This document shows positions 53,601-64,000 of a stretch of DNA of 64,000 nucleotides, piece by piece (position 1 is the first letter of the stretch; each line of letters starts with the position of its first letter). The notes under the pieces were generated by a model. The model was not told where the DNA came from. It saw nothing but the letters and a program-made list of their open reading frames with translations, and made no database searches. A program made the position numbers and the translations under genes. Where the stretch lies: NCBI GenBank assembly GCA_000469685.2, contig LS997562.1, positions 31,765,715 through 31,829,714 on the forward strand, written 5' to 3'. The DNA is from Haemonchus contortus. Lineage: Eukaryota > Nematoda > Chromadorea > Rhabditida > Trichostrongylidae.

Positions 53601-56600
53601 GGTGTTCGATACTGAGTAATGAGTTTTGTTCACATAAATGTCACATTCACCAAATATTCAATTTATTTCCCGCTGCTATTCACGTCTTAATTTTACTGCC
53701 CACTTCAATAGTAACGGGAATCCAAAATAGTAGAAAGTCGGGCTCTGGTTACGGAGTCTCCTAGAATGGGTCTAGTTTTTCATTGTAACTCATTGAAACG
53801 GAAATTTAATCGACGCCTTCCCATCGGCTCTATCATAATCAAAAAATCCGGTCTTGAAACAGCCTCCATTTTTCTGCCCGTAGTGCCACACTAAATAAAA
53901 AGCTTGTTCAATCAGTAGAATTCAAGAGCCCACTATATAACAAAATCTCCCGCTGGAATGCTCCCTAATAAAGCGGAAATTGTCGAGAACGAATTTCAAC
54001 GGCAGGGAATTGGATGTATAGAGGGACGTTCACCTGAGAATACCAAGTGTCTCCATAAAGGATGGCTCGCTCGGTGAAGGCGAAGTGGAACCATTCACTT
54101 TCAGAAATTCTAAAGGCACAGTTCACGATAGCTTTGGGTAACCCAGATTACGACGAAAAATGGAAGATATAGTGTAAAATAGTGCGATGGAGGCGAAGGA
54201 ACTGCCTGGATCGGTGTTTCGGAAGTGAAAAAGGCTTCAAAAAATCGTTAAAAAGGGACCGGGCGAGAATGAGCAGAGAAAATGAAGAAGAGTGGGGCGT
54301 TTGGACAAGCTATGCAGAGCGCGTCATTGCGTACGTGTAGGTCCAGGTACAAGTAACTGACTACGGTACGCAAAAATTCATTCACTTATAAGCATAAGTA
54401 AACAGAAAAACCCTAGTTGTAGCAAAATTAGCTCGTTTTTTTCAGCCTCTCAGAGTAGGAAATTAAAAAAGGGATCGCGGCAGCAAAAAGAAAAACAGAG
54501 GAAAAAGAATGGGAGAAAAATATCGCGGCATCACTCGGCGACTAGCTGATTGTGCGCGGGTCCTAGAACGAATAATAGCAATCTGTATTGCCGCGACACT
54601 CGTCTGACGTGGACCGTTCTACCACCTTTGGGGGCCACTGAGCATTCCTAAGGGAAGAACTTAGTAACCATTCTTATCGTGAACCGTGCCTTTAAAAACA
54701 GTTCGCGTCAACAACGATGCATCCCAGCCACGTACGGCTGATGACATATCAACTCAACAACAACAACGTTCATCTTTCTTAGCTTAATCCCTCCGTACTG
54801 CAATTCAGGTGGTGAAATGACAGTGAAAGAGGAACAGAATTGTCTTCTATTGCGACAATGCAAGTCCTCCCATTGAACGTCGTGTCGTCGAAAGCACTCC
54901 TAGAAAGGGACGAGACCAGCTTCTCATCCACTACGCCCCCGCCGCGCAGAAGCGCTTGCGGAACCGCATCAACAGCGCGTTGAAGAAGGGCAAGTAATCA
55001 ACCCTTCCTAGGGTGTGGATAAGTTTGTGGGCGACGCGAAGACTTGGGTAGCCTACAAAAAAGGTTTTGCTGATAGTCTCGACCATTTGCTGAGCCAATG
55101 GGAAGCATCCGTCGAGATAAAAGTCTTTCTTTTTAATAAAAGTTGCTCAAAAAACGTTACGCATCAACCCAATACTTCGAAATTCTGAATTAGAACATGA
55201 AAGGGCATGCATGCAGGGTTACCAACTGACCAGCCCTCAATATCAATTTTTTCAGTAATTCCTAGGGACCACTATACGTAGCAGGCAGGGTTACTATTTC
55301 TTCCCCTTCGGGTTCTTTACCAGGTATATGATAAGTAGTAGATCTGAGTGCTTGCTTTCTAGTATGGACTCGGCGAATATCATTCGTATAACCATATAGT
55401 CTCATGGATGGAGGACATTCAACGGAACTATCCGGACAAAGCGATGGTAATAACCATTGGAATGACCGAGGAAGGTCGACCCATTAAAGGCATCAAGGTT
55501 AGCGTGTAATCATAATTTTTTGATTGGAATTCTGATGAGCTGAGTTTTTCAGATTGGTACCGGGGTCTATCGAACTGATAAGCGAGTATTTTGGATTGAC
55601 GGTGGAATTCATGCCAGAGAATGGGCTGCTGTTCATACGGTTGCCTATGTTATTGATAGAGTAAGTTTCTATTTCAAAGGAATTCTGTAGAGCCCCTTTA
55701 TCGCGTTGGCTATAACACCTACCACGACCCCTAATTTTTCTAATTTTTTGCAGTTTTTTTTTCAGTTCTTTGCACTATTGCTATATCCTTCGAATATTTT
55801 GCCTTAACAGAGCTGGTTTGGACAAAAAGTTCTTCATCAACCTCTTCCACTCTGAGTAGTAGGAGATGTTGCAAACATGCTCCGAAAACAGACCTAATAA
55901 CCCTAAATCACAGCAGGATAGCTGAAACGGATCCTCGCCTATGCATCTTCGAAATCTTACTGATCAGAGCTATATTCTGACTCCAGCGTTTTTGATAGTT
56001 GAAAGCATTGCAGTGCAATGAAGTCAGAAGGCTGACGGTATCCCCACCCCCTGCCCCTACTCCCTCCCCCCGAAATCCCACACCAAGCGGCAATGGTTTC
56101 GCGCCTTCATAGCGGAGGTTTCAATCCCCAGTGGAATGATACTTCATAAACTGCGGAGGCGGCGACGCGATGTTCAGGGAGAAGTCACCACAGCCGAGAC
56201 AGGGCATAATTCCTAGCTCTGCGCTTATGCAAATTTGCCAAGAATGAGAGAAACTGGAACAGATATTCGTCTTAAGGTAGACGTGGTAATGGTCTTTGCG
56301 AGGGACCGAATCTGTTCATAGAAATTTTTGGAATAGACCCACACAGAGTTACAAAATTGCTAGATGTAGGTGAAATAATATTTCAGCTCATAGCAGACTA
56401 CGACACGGATCCTCTCGTCCGTCAAGCAGTCGATCAGCTCAACTTTTACATCTTTCCAGTTCTCAATCCCGACGGCTATGAGTATTCTCGAAGCGGAGTC
56501 TCGCCTATGGTGAGGAATAGAAATGCTTTCTTTTTCGCTCTTTTCAAAGCTACGAGAGGACTTTGAAGAAATTAAAAATGAGCTCGAAACTTACCATTTT

Positions 56601-59600
56601 CAATGAACTCTATGCAGTAATTGCACCTTGAGAAAGGTGTTCATTTTAGATTCGACTCTGGCGAAAAAACCGCTCATCAATGATTTGTAAAAAGGACCAG
56701 TGGTTCCGCGAACGATGTTGTGGTGGCGTGGATCTTAACCGAAATTTCGATTGGTTTTGGGGAGGTGAGTTTTTAGAGAGGTCTCTCTTCGTCAGCAACT
56801 TGTTGCAATGTGCCACCACGAAACTTTTAGAAATCCTTGTAAGCGAGTGACCTCGAGTAGTCATCCCAAAGCTCCCAACAGAATTAAGATTAATGGTCTT
56901 GACAAGAGTAACAGAGGCAGCGACCTATCATAGCGAGGCGAGAGAGAAGTGGGATGAAATAATTAGCCGCTTCCAAATAACTGTTCAGCGATGTCAAAAT
57001 CACAGAAATCACCGCCGTTGGGGTGCCGTGTCTTGTGGAAGGAAGGTGGTCAGGAGTCCCCTTCACGGGCCAGTTTTAGGTCGCTGTGTAGCGGCGTCGT
57101 TCTCTGTCTTTCAGCCATTTTTGAATGCATATTCCATTGTGAAGTATGACTCGTCTCCTCAACCCACTTAGTTCTGACTCGCTAACTTGAGAGCTCTGCT
57201 TTTAGAGACCGCTCTAGTGACACTGTCAAGGACTTCTGCTGAATTGGTTACGTTAATTGCTTTCAAAAAAAACAGCATTTCTCATTTTTGGGGAAAATTC
57301 AAAGTCATTCCTTTTTGAAAATGAGTCCTTCGTTGCTGGAGCCATAGTATATAAAACATTTTCAACACACCAGCTAAGTGCAAGATCTGATTTGGCAACA
57401 GTTCGGACTAGCAGCGGTCTGATGAAGGACTTTTTGGTGCGGTGATCCTCCGATCACAGCCATCCTTTAAATTTTAATCAGCAGAAACAGTCAGCGATCT
57501 TGTTGTCAGACATCGTAACTGCTGGACTCTTTCAGAGATTGGTTCAAGTTCTGACCGGTGTTCGGAGATTTACCAGGGAAAGTCACCCTTCAGCGAGTCT
57601 GAGTCCAGGTTTGATTAGATCAATGTTTCGTAAGGAATTCATCTGTTTCGCATATCATTAGGTGATTTACGAAATCGTCAGAGGGAATGAGAAATTCAAA
57701 AAACATTTTTGTTAGAAATCCGTTTTAAATTTTATTTTCAAGAGCAGTACGCGACGTGATGATGTCGCCGGAGCTAAGGGGAAAAGTGGACGCCTTTCTC
57801 ACGCTACATACCTACTCGCAGGTTGGTTCAGCTTCGCTATGTGCAAATACACTAGAATTCCCTATGACATCTTATTTCAATATTTTTAGATGTGGATTCA
57901 TCCTTTCAGTCATCAAAGGAAAACGGTGCCAGAGGATATCAGTGATATTGTGTGTATAGCCTATAGCATTTGTTCCTTGAAATTTCAGGATAAAAGATTA
58001 AACTTCAGTGATCTTCTAGGAACAAGTTGGAAGGAAAGCAATTGGGGCTTTGGAGAGCGTCTACGGGACAAAATACCGATTTGGAACTGGAGCCGATATC
58101 TTATGTAAGTCGATACACTATCTATTACTCTAGTAAATCTACAATAATGTTTACTCGTAACAAAGGAACGTCTCTGAGAAATTTTTGCATCTGTGAAGTC
58201 TCCTTTCACTGAAACTGTAGAATGCGTTGCCTGCGTTGCGGTCCCATCCGAAAAGTCGAAGTATACTTCGAGTTCGTTGGTAGCCGAGAAAATGCTGCTG
58301 GGCAAGTTCATTCGGCGTCTACTCTGGTACCACCCTTTTCTTCGTGGGTTGTATCGCCGGGTATCCCAGCTTTGAATCGTCAGGTCTTCCTTCCTTCATG
58401 TGACGATGTTATTAGGTTGAGTCATAAGTCCTCGGACAAATTGGCAACGATAATATTTATCTTACAATTTTTAAACGACAATAGCGAATCATTTGAAATA
58501 TGCCCCATTGGCATCGATGGTCTTCTGCCAATGCTTGGGCGGATCGTAGATGCCCTTGCTTTAGAACGCTGGGAGCTGGCCCTTGGAGAAGTGCATCAGT
58601 GCCATTTTGATGTCGTCGTGGGTTTGGAAGTCCTGACCATCCAGATGACGTTGGAGATGGGGACAAAGGTGGTAATACGAGGGATCCAGATCTGAGGAAC
58701 ATGGTTGGTGTGGTAAAGTTGTCCTGCCAAAATTCGTCAGTTCAGTTTTGGTCGTTCTTGCAATGTGAGGGCGAGCGTTGTCGTGCTGAAAGTAAACTTT
58801 GTGCTGCTGTGGACGTGTAGCTTCGGGATTCGCCTTCAAATTCCTCAGTTGCGTAATGTAGACGTGTGCGGTCACTGTGCATCCTTCGTCTAGCAGCTCC
58901 CATTATTCGACACGGAGAGCGCTCCACCAGAATCAGAGCACAACCTCCTTGGCGTGTACGTTGGGTTCGGGGAGTCTTCTGCATGCGCACCTTTGCCAAT
59001 CCATTGAGCACGCCGGTGAACGTTAGAGTAGAGGTTCGACTTCACACCCCTGGTGACTAGGTACTCGAGCCACGTGTGGTGCCCTCGAGCGTGAGGAGAG
59101 AAAGTGCCGCGTCGTCGCGGCGGTCTATGTCATACTGCTTCAAAGCATGAAGCATCTATGGACCGAGCTTTCGCACCTTGTCGATTGACTTCTATTCACG
59201 AAGAGCTGTGGACTGACTCCCCAAGGGAGGCTGCCAGTTCACGAGTAGTTTGATACGGATCGGCTCCCACCTGGCTCCGCAGCACTTTCAAATCCAACTT
59301 CATTGAGTGTCCCGGACGGTCTTCATTTTCGACGGAATAGTCGCCCGATGCAAACTTCTAGTGCCACTTGTAAATTGTACACCTCCTGCTTGTGAACGTC
59401 CTTCATACCTCTATTGATTGCCGCGGCTTCATGGCCAGATAAAAAAATAAATATGATGGTGTTGCGGATGTGGAGTTGCGACGGCTTGAAATCATGAGGC
59501 ACAGTTGCTGGAAAGAAAACAGTTAGGTGCCTTTTCCAGTATGCGTTTGAAAGAGCTTTCCATTCTCTATCTAACAATGCCTCGCTCGTTCATTTTCGTC

Positions 59601-62600
59601 ACCTCTTTCCCGAGTTATGATCGCTAGAAGTCATCACTATCACATTGTCCGAGGACTTATGACTCAACCTAATAGTAAGCTAACGTTACTTGTGTTTCAA
59701 ATTATAATGCTGACCAACGATTTAATGATGCTTCGACGAAATCAACACAAGATTTCGAACTTCAAACAAGGCAAAAAGGCTTCCATGATTCCTCTCAGCA
59801 TCATTTATACCCTTAGTTGTGGTAGACTCCGCCTATCGTGAGCTCTCTCACGACACTCCCGCACCGAGGGTTCCGTAAGAAAAAATTTTGCCACGATCGG
59901 AGAACTCTTCTGACCGGAAGTTGATGAGCGTGCATGAGCTATCATCAGTGAGCTTCCCTCATCGTCCATTTTGCCGGAATTCGCAGTTGGCCCCTCGGTT
60001 TTATTGTGCGAACTTTATCTGTGTGGGAGACCTCTCCCGTCGAGCAGAGCTTAATGGGCCTATCAAAACCAACCACATAAAATGCTTAAACAAATAATGC
60101 TAATTACCATCTAATCGGCCATTGCAACAATAAATTGAATTATTACAAAAATCAAACACATTAATGTGTTCAAAAATCAAACAACGATCGACCGTTTTCC
60201 ATCGCTGTGGCCATCGTAGCCAAGGCGTCTATAAGCGGAATGCTCCTTTTCGTACGCGTTTTGACGAAGTAATTCGAGTTCCGAGGTCAACTTAGCTACT
60301 GTTTCTTTGATGAGTTCGATACTGTTTGCGAAAGACTCCTCATTGCGAGCATCGACTGCTGGCTGCTCTCCCCCACTTTGCGAAGAATTTTCAGAATGCT
60401 CCATATCCTCATCAGCAACTCTCTATTCAGTGCAGTCGTAGCATCACCTCCGATTTCGACCATTACATTTGTAACTTATTAACGGACTGCCATTCTTCCG
60501 AGTAAGTTTTGAGAAATGCTGGTCCTGTCCTCCATCGATGGTCTTCCAGTCTAGACCTCGCGTGGCAATGATAGTCATGAGGTCGATGACCGTTCTACGC
60601 AAGTGAAAGGCATGGTCCGAAGATTGGGGAATTCGTTCGAGCTGGCCTAATGGGAGTTTGATGTTAAGGTCATGACTGTGAGACTGTTCTTTCGATTCCC
60701 TTACTGCATCTGCGTAATCTGACGCATTACGAGGAACATACCTCAAGGCTCTCGCGGCCTCCAATTTACAACTGTCTAATAGATAGTTAACTTTTCTACG
60801 TCCGAGTGCGGTTTTTTATGTACGAGTTCATAAAATATCTCCCAAAATGCTCCAATCTCAGTAGGGTTACCATCAAACATTGTACTTCGAAGTTCCCTAC
60901 GATACCAGTGAGGGAGAATGCTGATTGGACGCTGAATTTGTTCACTATCCAAGAAGGGTTGTGAGAATGAGCGTCGTGAAAGTTGCGAGAAGGATAGTGG
61001 GAGGTCGATCGCATGAGTACGTGAGCGACGAATTCATCGTCATGCAATACATGCATTTCTTGGATTGCGAGTCCCATTTGTCTTATCTCGAGTTTCTGGT
61101 GACCAGTTCAAGTTCAGTCTCGAGTTTAGTTGCGATGATATTAATTATATTACGTTGGGTGCGGATGAATGCGTAAAGTTGTTTTTGGGAAATTCCATGC
61201 TCCGTCATATTGCGAACATTCCGAAATGATATGACTGATATCGTTCAAGAAACGAGTAATCTCTGCTAAGCAGAGGAAAAAATTGCTCGAGACATAGAGT
61301 TTCACAGGTTAGTCTTGTGATGTGCTTTATAAATGAAGTCTACGCCATGATAAGATAAGGGGGAGGGGTGTTCAATTTAATCGGTGTGAATAAAAACATT
61401 CTTCTTGCATGAGAATGAAAACATTTTACTGTCATTCTGCGCGAAATGGATGATATGTGCGGTCCTGAGAATATAAATATAATATCTGCGACACGACACT
61501 AGAACATTATCTTCTCGACATTCCTTGCGAAAAACATTGCTTGCGAAAAAACAACAATGCTACTTGCGAAAACGTTGTCTACTGTTATAACGTTGCTTGC
61601 AAGTGTCACCACAGTTACTTGCAAGAACGTTACTTGTAAGACAATGCGAATATAATAGAACCAGTGGTGGGATGACCGTACCTTAAAAAGTACATGGTGA
61701 CTTACTGACAATGCGTCTTGACTCGCGGCCAAGCGCAATTCACGGGTGTCCATCGTTGGATCACCCGACCGCAACTCCGGGGCTGGGTGTCCTTCGTGTA
61801 CAAACAGCATAAGAGCAATATAAAAACGCTAAGAATATGATGTAGGGGCTCCAAAGGAAAGGGAATTCGTGGCATTAGGATAGAAAGACAATCAGGAGAT
61901 CCTGTGTTCGAAGATATGCCGGCCGATGCACCATAACGTCACTCATGTTTCACATTATGATGTTGACCAACTATTTATTCATGCTTTGACGAAAACAATA
62001 CAAGATCTCGAGCTTGAAACAAATCAGAAGGGCCTTCATAATCTTCGTCTGTATCATTCATACCCCTTATCGTAAGATCTCTCACGGCCTATGCTGAGCT
62101 GACCAGTCATTCCTCCTCATATGCCATCCCGTTTTAAACCATTAATAGAATTAGTCGTTTGCTCTTCTTGGCTTTATAAATACTCACTCGACTAGCTTGA
62201 AAGCAACTTCAATGTATTTCTGAATCTCTGAGTAAGGTTGTGATCATTCCACTCTGAAATGATTCCCGATTTCAGACCCATCGTCTGGAGGATCGGACGA
62301 CTGGGCGAAAGGCAAAGGCGGTGTCAAATATGTCTATTTGATGGAACTGCGTCCTAGTGAAGAAGGTGGGTCAAATTCGTGAAATAAGAGTGGAAATATA
62401 ATGAAAATATCAAATGAAATCAAATTGTATTCATTCAATTGGGTATGAGTATTGTACAAGGCCAGGGAAAATTTTCTTGCCATCTGAAGCTCTAAAAAAT
62501 CTACCACTTTCCCTTTCAGTATGGGACGGATTTATCTTGGATTCCCGTCAATTGATTCCGACCGGACGTGAAACATGGGCAGGCATCAAGGTGGTCATCG

Positions 62601-62704
62601 AAGCGGTATTGAAGCTGAGGCGAGGTAGTTTTGAAGACAATCAAGAGCTTATACCGTCTCCTAGTGGCTCAGGCAAGGCGTTGAAAATTGTACGAGGTTG
62701 TTGA
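50680..62704 (+). CDS. Secreted M14A procarboxypeptidase, predicted B-type, 14 exons
   Basis: Exons: 50680-50771, 51261-51348, 52728-52864, 53518-53560, 55363-55497, 55553-55660, 56387-56509, 56650-56764, 57536-57608, 57743-57821, 57890-57949, 58020-58104, 62276-62365, 62520-62704. Phases agree and sum to 1413 nt, or 470 aa. A signal peptide (about aa 1-23), the activation propeptide (VVLRASPTTMEHLEIIRELH, LDFWLTPHS) to about aa 120, then the zinc peptidase from YGLGEYHSYNH. Residues, family numbering in brackets: H185 and E188 in HARE (69, 72), R247 (127), R273 in NRNFDW (145), H327 and Y329 in LHTYSQ (196, 198), Y380 (248), E403 in YLMELRP (270). D387 in GGSDDW sits at position 255, which favours C-terminal Lys/Arg. 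The enzyme is made as a zymogen and removes C-terminal residues outside the cell. A 25-residue tail of no known domain ends in RGC. AGTAAA at about 62721 may direct polyadenylation. Confidence 0.93.
51655..51880 (+). mobile_element. SINE A, strongly diverged, in carboxypeptidase intron 2
   Basis: GTAGGTGAATTGGCCCGTCT, AAACTACTGACTTTCATATC and GGTTGGCAAGTACAG follow the sense body order. The head is decayed. This repeat explains the open minus-strand frame at 51569-52000. Confidence 0.5.
54112..54693. mobile_element. MITE with GTTCACGATA ends, ~600-bp class, in carboxypeptidase intron 4
   Basis: The ends are AAAGGCACAGTTCACGATAG and TTATCGTGAACCGTGCCTTT. Read in reverse it aligns with 12626-13280 over its whole length. 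It is non-coding. Confidence 0.85.
58412..59672 (-). mobile_element. Mariner transposon in carboxypeptidase intron 12, decayed transposase
   Basis: The element is 1261 bp with ends TTAGGTTGAGTCATAAGTCC and the complementary GGACTTATGACTCAACCTAA, flanked by TA (58410-58411, 59673-59674). Minus-strand frames give, in order, an N-terminal helix region (59323-59577), a middle part, and the catalytic end HDNARPHIARTTKTELTNFG, LPHQPCSSDLDPSYYHL, then FQTHDDIKMALMHF (58561-58875). The order is intact but the frame changes several times. The catalytic NARPH and SSDLDPSYY blocks remain recognisable. It is presumably inactive. Confidence 0.93.
59680..59850 (+). repeat. Direct repeat, left copy
   Basis: ATTATAATGCTGACCAACGATTT, then CGACGAAATCAACACAAGAT and CATCATTTATACCC recur at 61930-62090 at about 75-80% similarity by eye. 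The right copy is 2.2 kb downstream in the same intron. Confidence 0.65.
60177..61077 (-). other. Cluster of minus-strand ORFs, possible Gag-like relic
   Basis: Three frames follow each other on the minus strand: 61077-60796, 60764-60444 and 60404-60177. The last two are in one phase, separated by two stops 24 bp apart. The final one (MEHSENSSQSGGEQP start) has an acidic, coiled-coil-like middle (IELIKETVAKLTSELELLRQ). The middle one contains LPLGQLERIPQSSDHAFHL. Together they could be a decayed Gag, which would fit the flanking direct repeats, but I cannot name the family. There are no zinc knuckles and no reverse transcriptase. Confidence 0.35.
61499..61640. repeat. Irregular tandem of ACTTGCGAAAACGTTG-like units
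   Basis: About seven imperfect units containing CTTGCGAAAA or CTTGCAAG and AACGTT occur in 140 bp. They could be part of a degenerate LTR upstream of the minus-strand ORF cluster. Confidence 0.5.
61930..62090 (+). repeat. Direct repeat, right copy
   Basis: Partner of 59680-59850. It contains ATTATGATGTTGACCAACTATTT and CATTCATACCCC and ends near CTCTCACGGC. Confidence 0.65.
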
Positions 62705-64000
62705 AATTGGAATCATAAGTTTTAGTAAAAGATTCCAAATAATCAAAAGCACATGGCTTTAATCTAAAATTGCGCGTTTGCATTTTTCAATTATTCCATT
62801 TCTTCGGATTGTGTTAGTATGAGTGGAACACCATCATACCGCAAGCCGCTCATGTTAGTACATTCGAGAGATAAACTAAAAAAACTATGCGAGATAATAT
62901 CGGAAAACAACTAAGAAGTGGTTGGAATAATATTCCTTTTTGAACCTGAGTTTTAAAACTTCATTTCTTAGACTTTTTTTACCCTGATAGGCTTCTTCTC
63001 GAATCACTCGGAACATAGTTTCAAACCTCTTTGGTCGCCCATCAGCAGGTTGACTGTATGAAATCCTTACTCGATAATGTGGTTCACAGTTGGAAGAGAA
63101 CCTCCACAGCTTTATGTGCTCCAATCGCCGAATTTCAGGCAGAATACTTTCGGATTACATTATTCCTCTCTTCCTTCTTCCATCTTTACTTATTCGTAAT
63201 TGCACTAAGCTTCTTCGCAATCTTTCCTCTGAAGGCGTACCCCGACATAGTCCTTCTCACACTCGAATTGTGAGATTAGGATTATTGAGATGAATCCTAG
63301 TAGGAAAGAATCTTAGCAAAAGCCGAGAAAGGGGATGAACAATCAGGAGTAGTGTTCTCGAAAGTAGCTGAAGGCCTTTATGGAAGTTCGGTGACTTTGA
63401 AAATCTGTCACTAGGAAATGGTTATATGCGACTTCATATGCTGAGCAGGTGCAAGGCACCATAGCACTGTGTTTATCTCACTACCCGTCTCATGTCTAGA
63501 AAATGTTTCCGTGAAAAGATGCCTCGGCTTTGCTAACGTCGGCGTTGCACTTGAATTCGACTACCTTTGTGGTGAAGTTGTTCCGTGTAAGAATGAGTCT
63601 AGTTCGACCCGGGGTTGGTCCGTACCCTGTTCGGCTGATTTGTTGATTTATTGTACTTAAGATGTTCTCGTACTACGAGTCGCTCAAAGTGTTCCTTGAG
63701 GTAAAGGTCAGTTTGTTTACGAGCGCAGAGCTGTAGTTTTAGATATGAAGAGGCTCAATAAGCAGGAGCCAAAGCACTGTTGTCACCCGATCCTTGCGAT
63801 CCTGATTCGATGTCCCTCACTGAGGTGCATTCATTCGTGGTGGGAATAGTTCTAATAAGGAAGGGGAAGATCTAGTGAGCAAAAGATGTGGCTGCATAAT
63901 TGCGCGCTGATCGAGTGATGAACAAAAATACAAAGGGATGCGACCCCAGGCCAAAATGGGGGTAGGGGCTCTTCTGCCGCAGACGAGGTGATAGGCGCGT
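62705..64000. other. Flank of the carboxypeptidase gene, unplaced frames
   Basis: A 3' UTR with AGTAAA near 62721 comes first. A minus-strand 79-codon frame (62885-63124) and a Cys-containing plus-strand frame ending in a stop at 63658-63660 (ENVSVKRCLGFANVGVALEF) have protein-like composition. Neither can be assigned. Confidence 0.35.

Noticed and set aside
54866..54997. Basic 43-codon frame ending RLRNRINSALKKGK
   Set aside because: It lies in a carboxypeptidase intron with no splice sites in phase, and I know no match.
1..64000. CRISPR arrays, riboswitches and bacterial operons
   Set aside because: There are no regularly spaced repeats or bacterial gene structure; splice sites and transposons mark the window as nuclear nematode DNA.

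Overview
The window reads as an intron-rich nematode genome, most likely a strongylid (hookworm-type) worm. This is inferred from short GT-AG introns with TTTCAG acceptors, a trans-splice-like acceptor directly in front of a start codon, closely spaced same-strand genes, and debris of RTE and CR1 LINEs, BEL/Pao-like Gag and mariner. No prokaryotic operons, rRNA genes or CRISPR arrays are visible. All exon models were made by eye from splice sites, reading phase and protein family resemblance.

Left end (1-12.2 kb): after an RTE LINE relic (1-620, minus) comes the last coding exon of a COA6-like cytochrome c oxidase assembly factor (731-898). Immediately downstream on the same strand is a mitochondrial protein-only RNase P gene (PRORP/MRPP3), modelled in 11 exons from 944 to 12178. 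The two are spaced like an operon and both products belong in mitochondria. The PRORP introns hold most of the interest here. Intron 3 (1726-6481) carries a MULE-like MITE with a 9-bp target duplication, a MITE nested inside another MITE, and a 2.55-kb LTR element. That element contains the 3' part of a cellular GT49 (bgnt-1-like) glycosyltransferase mRNA, complete with AATAAA and poly(A), fused to a Gag zinc-knuckle fragment between two almost identical LTRs.

Middle (12.2-50.7 kb): I recognise no host gene in about 38 kb. The DNA is filled with repeats: about nineteen copies of one tRNA-derived SINE family, three of a second, many MITEs ending in a GGCACAGTTCACGATAA-like inverted repeat, two mariners (one internally deleted), a foldback element with ~222-bp arms, and a GC-rich island with a strong hairpin (13.6-14.9 kb).

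Right end (50.7-64 kb): a complete M14A procarboxypeptidase gene in 14 exons (50680-62704, predicted 470 aa) has a signal peptide, an activation propeptide and every zinc and catalytic residue, with an Asp at the specificity position that predicts carboxypeptidase B-like cleavage after Lys/Arg. Its 4.2-kb twelfth intron holds a decayed mariner and a possible retroelement relic. No further gene is established in the last 1.3 kb.
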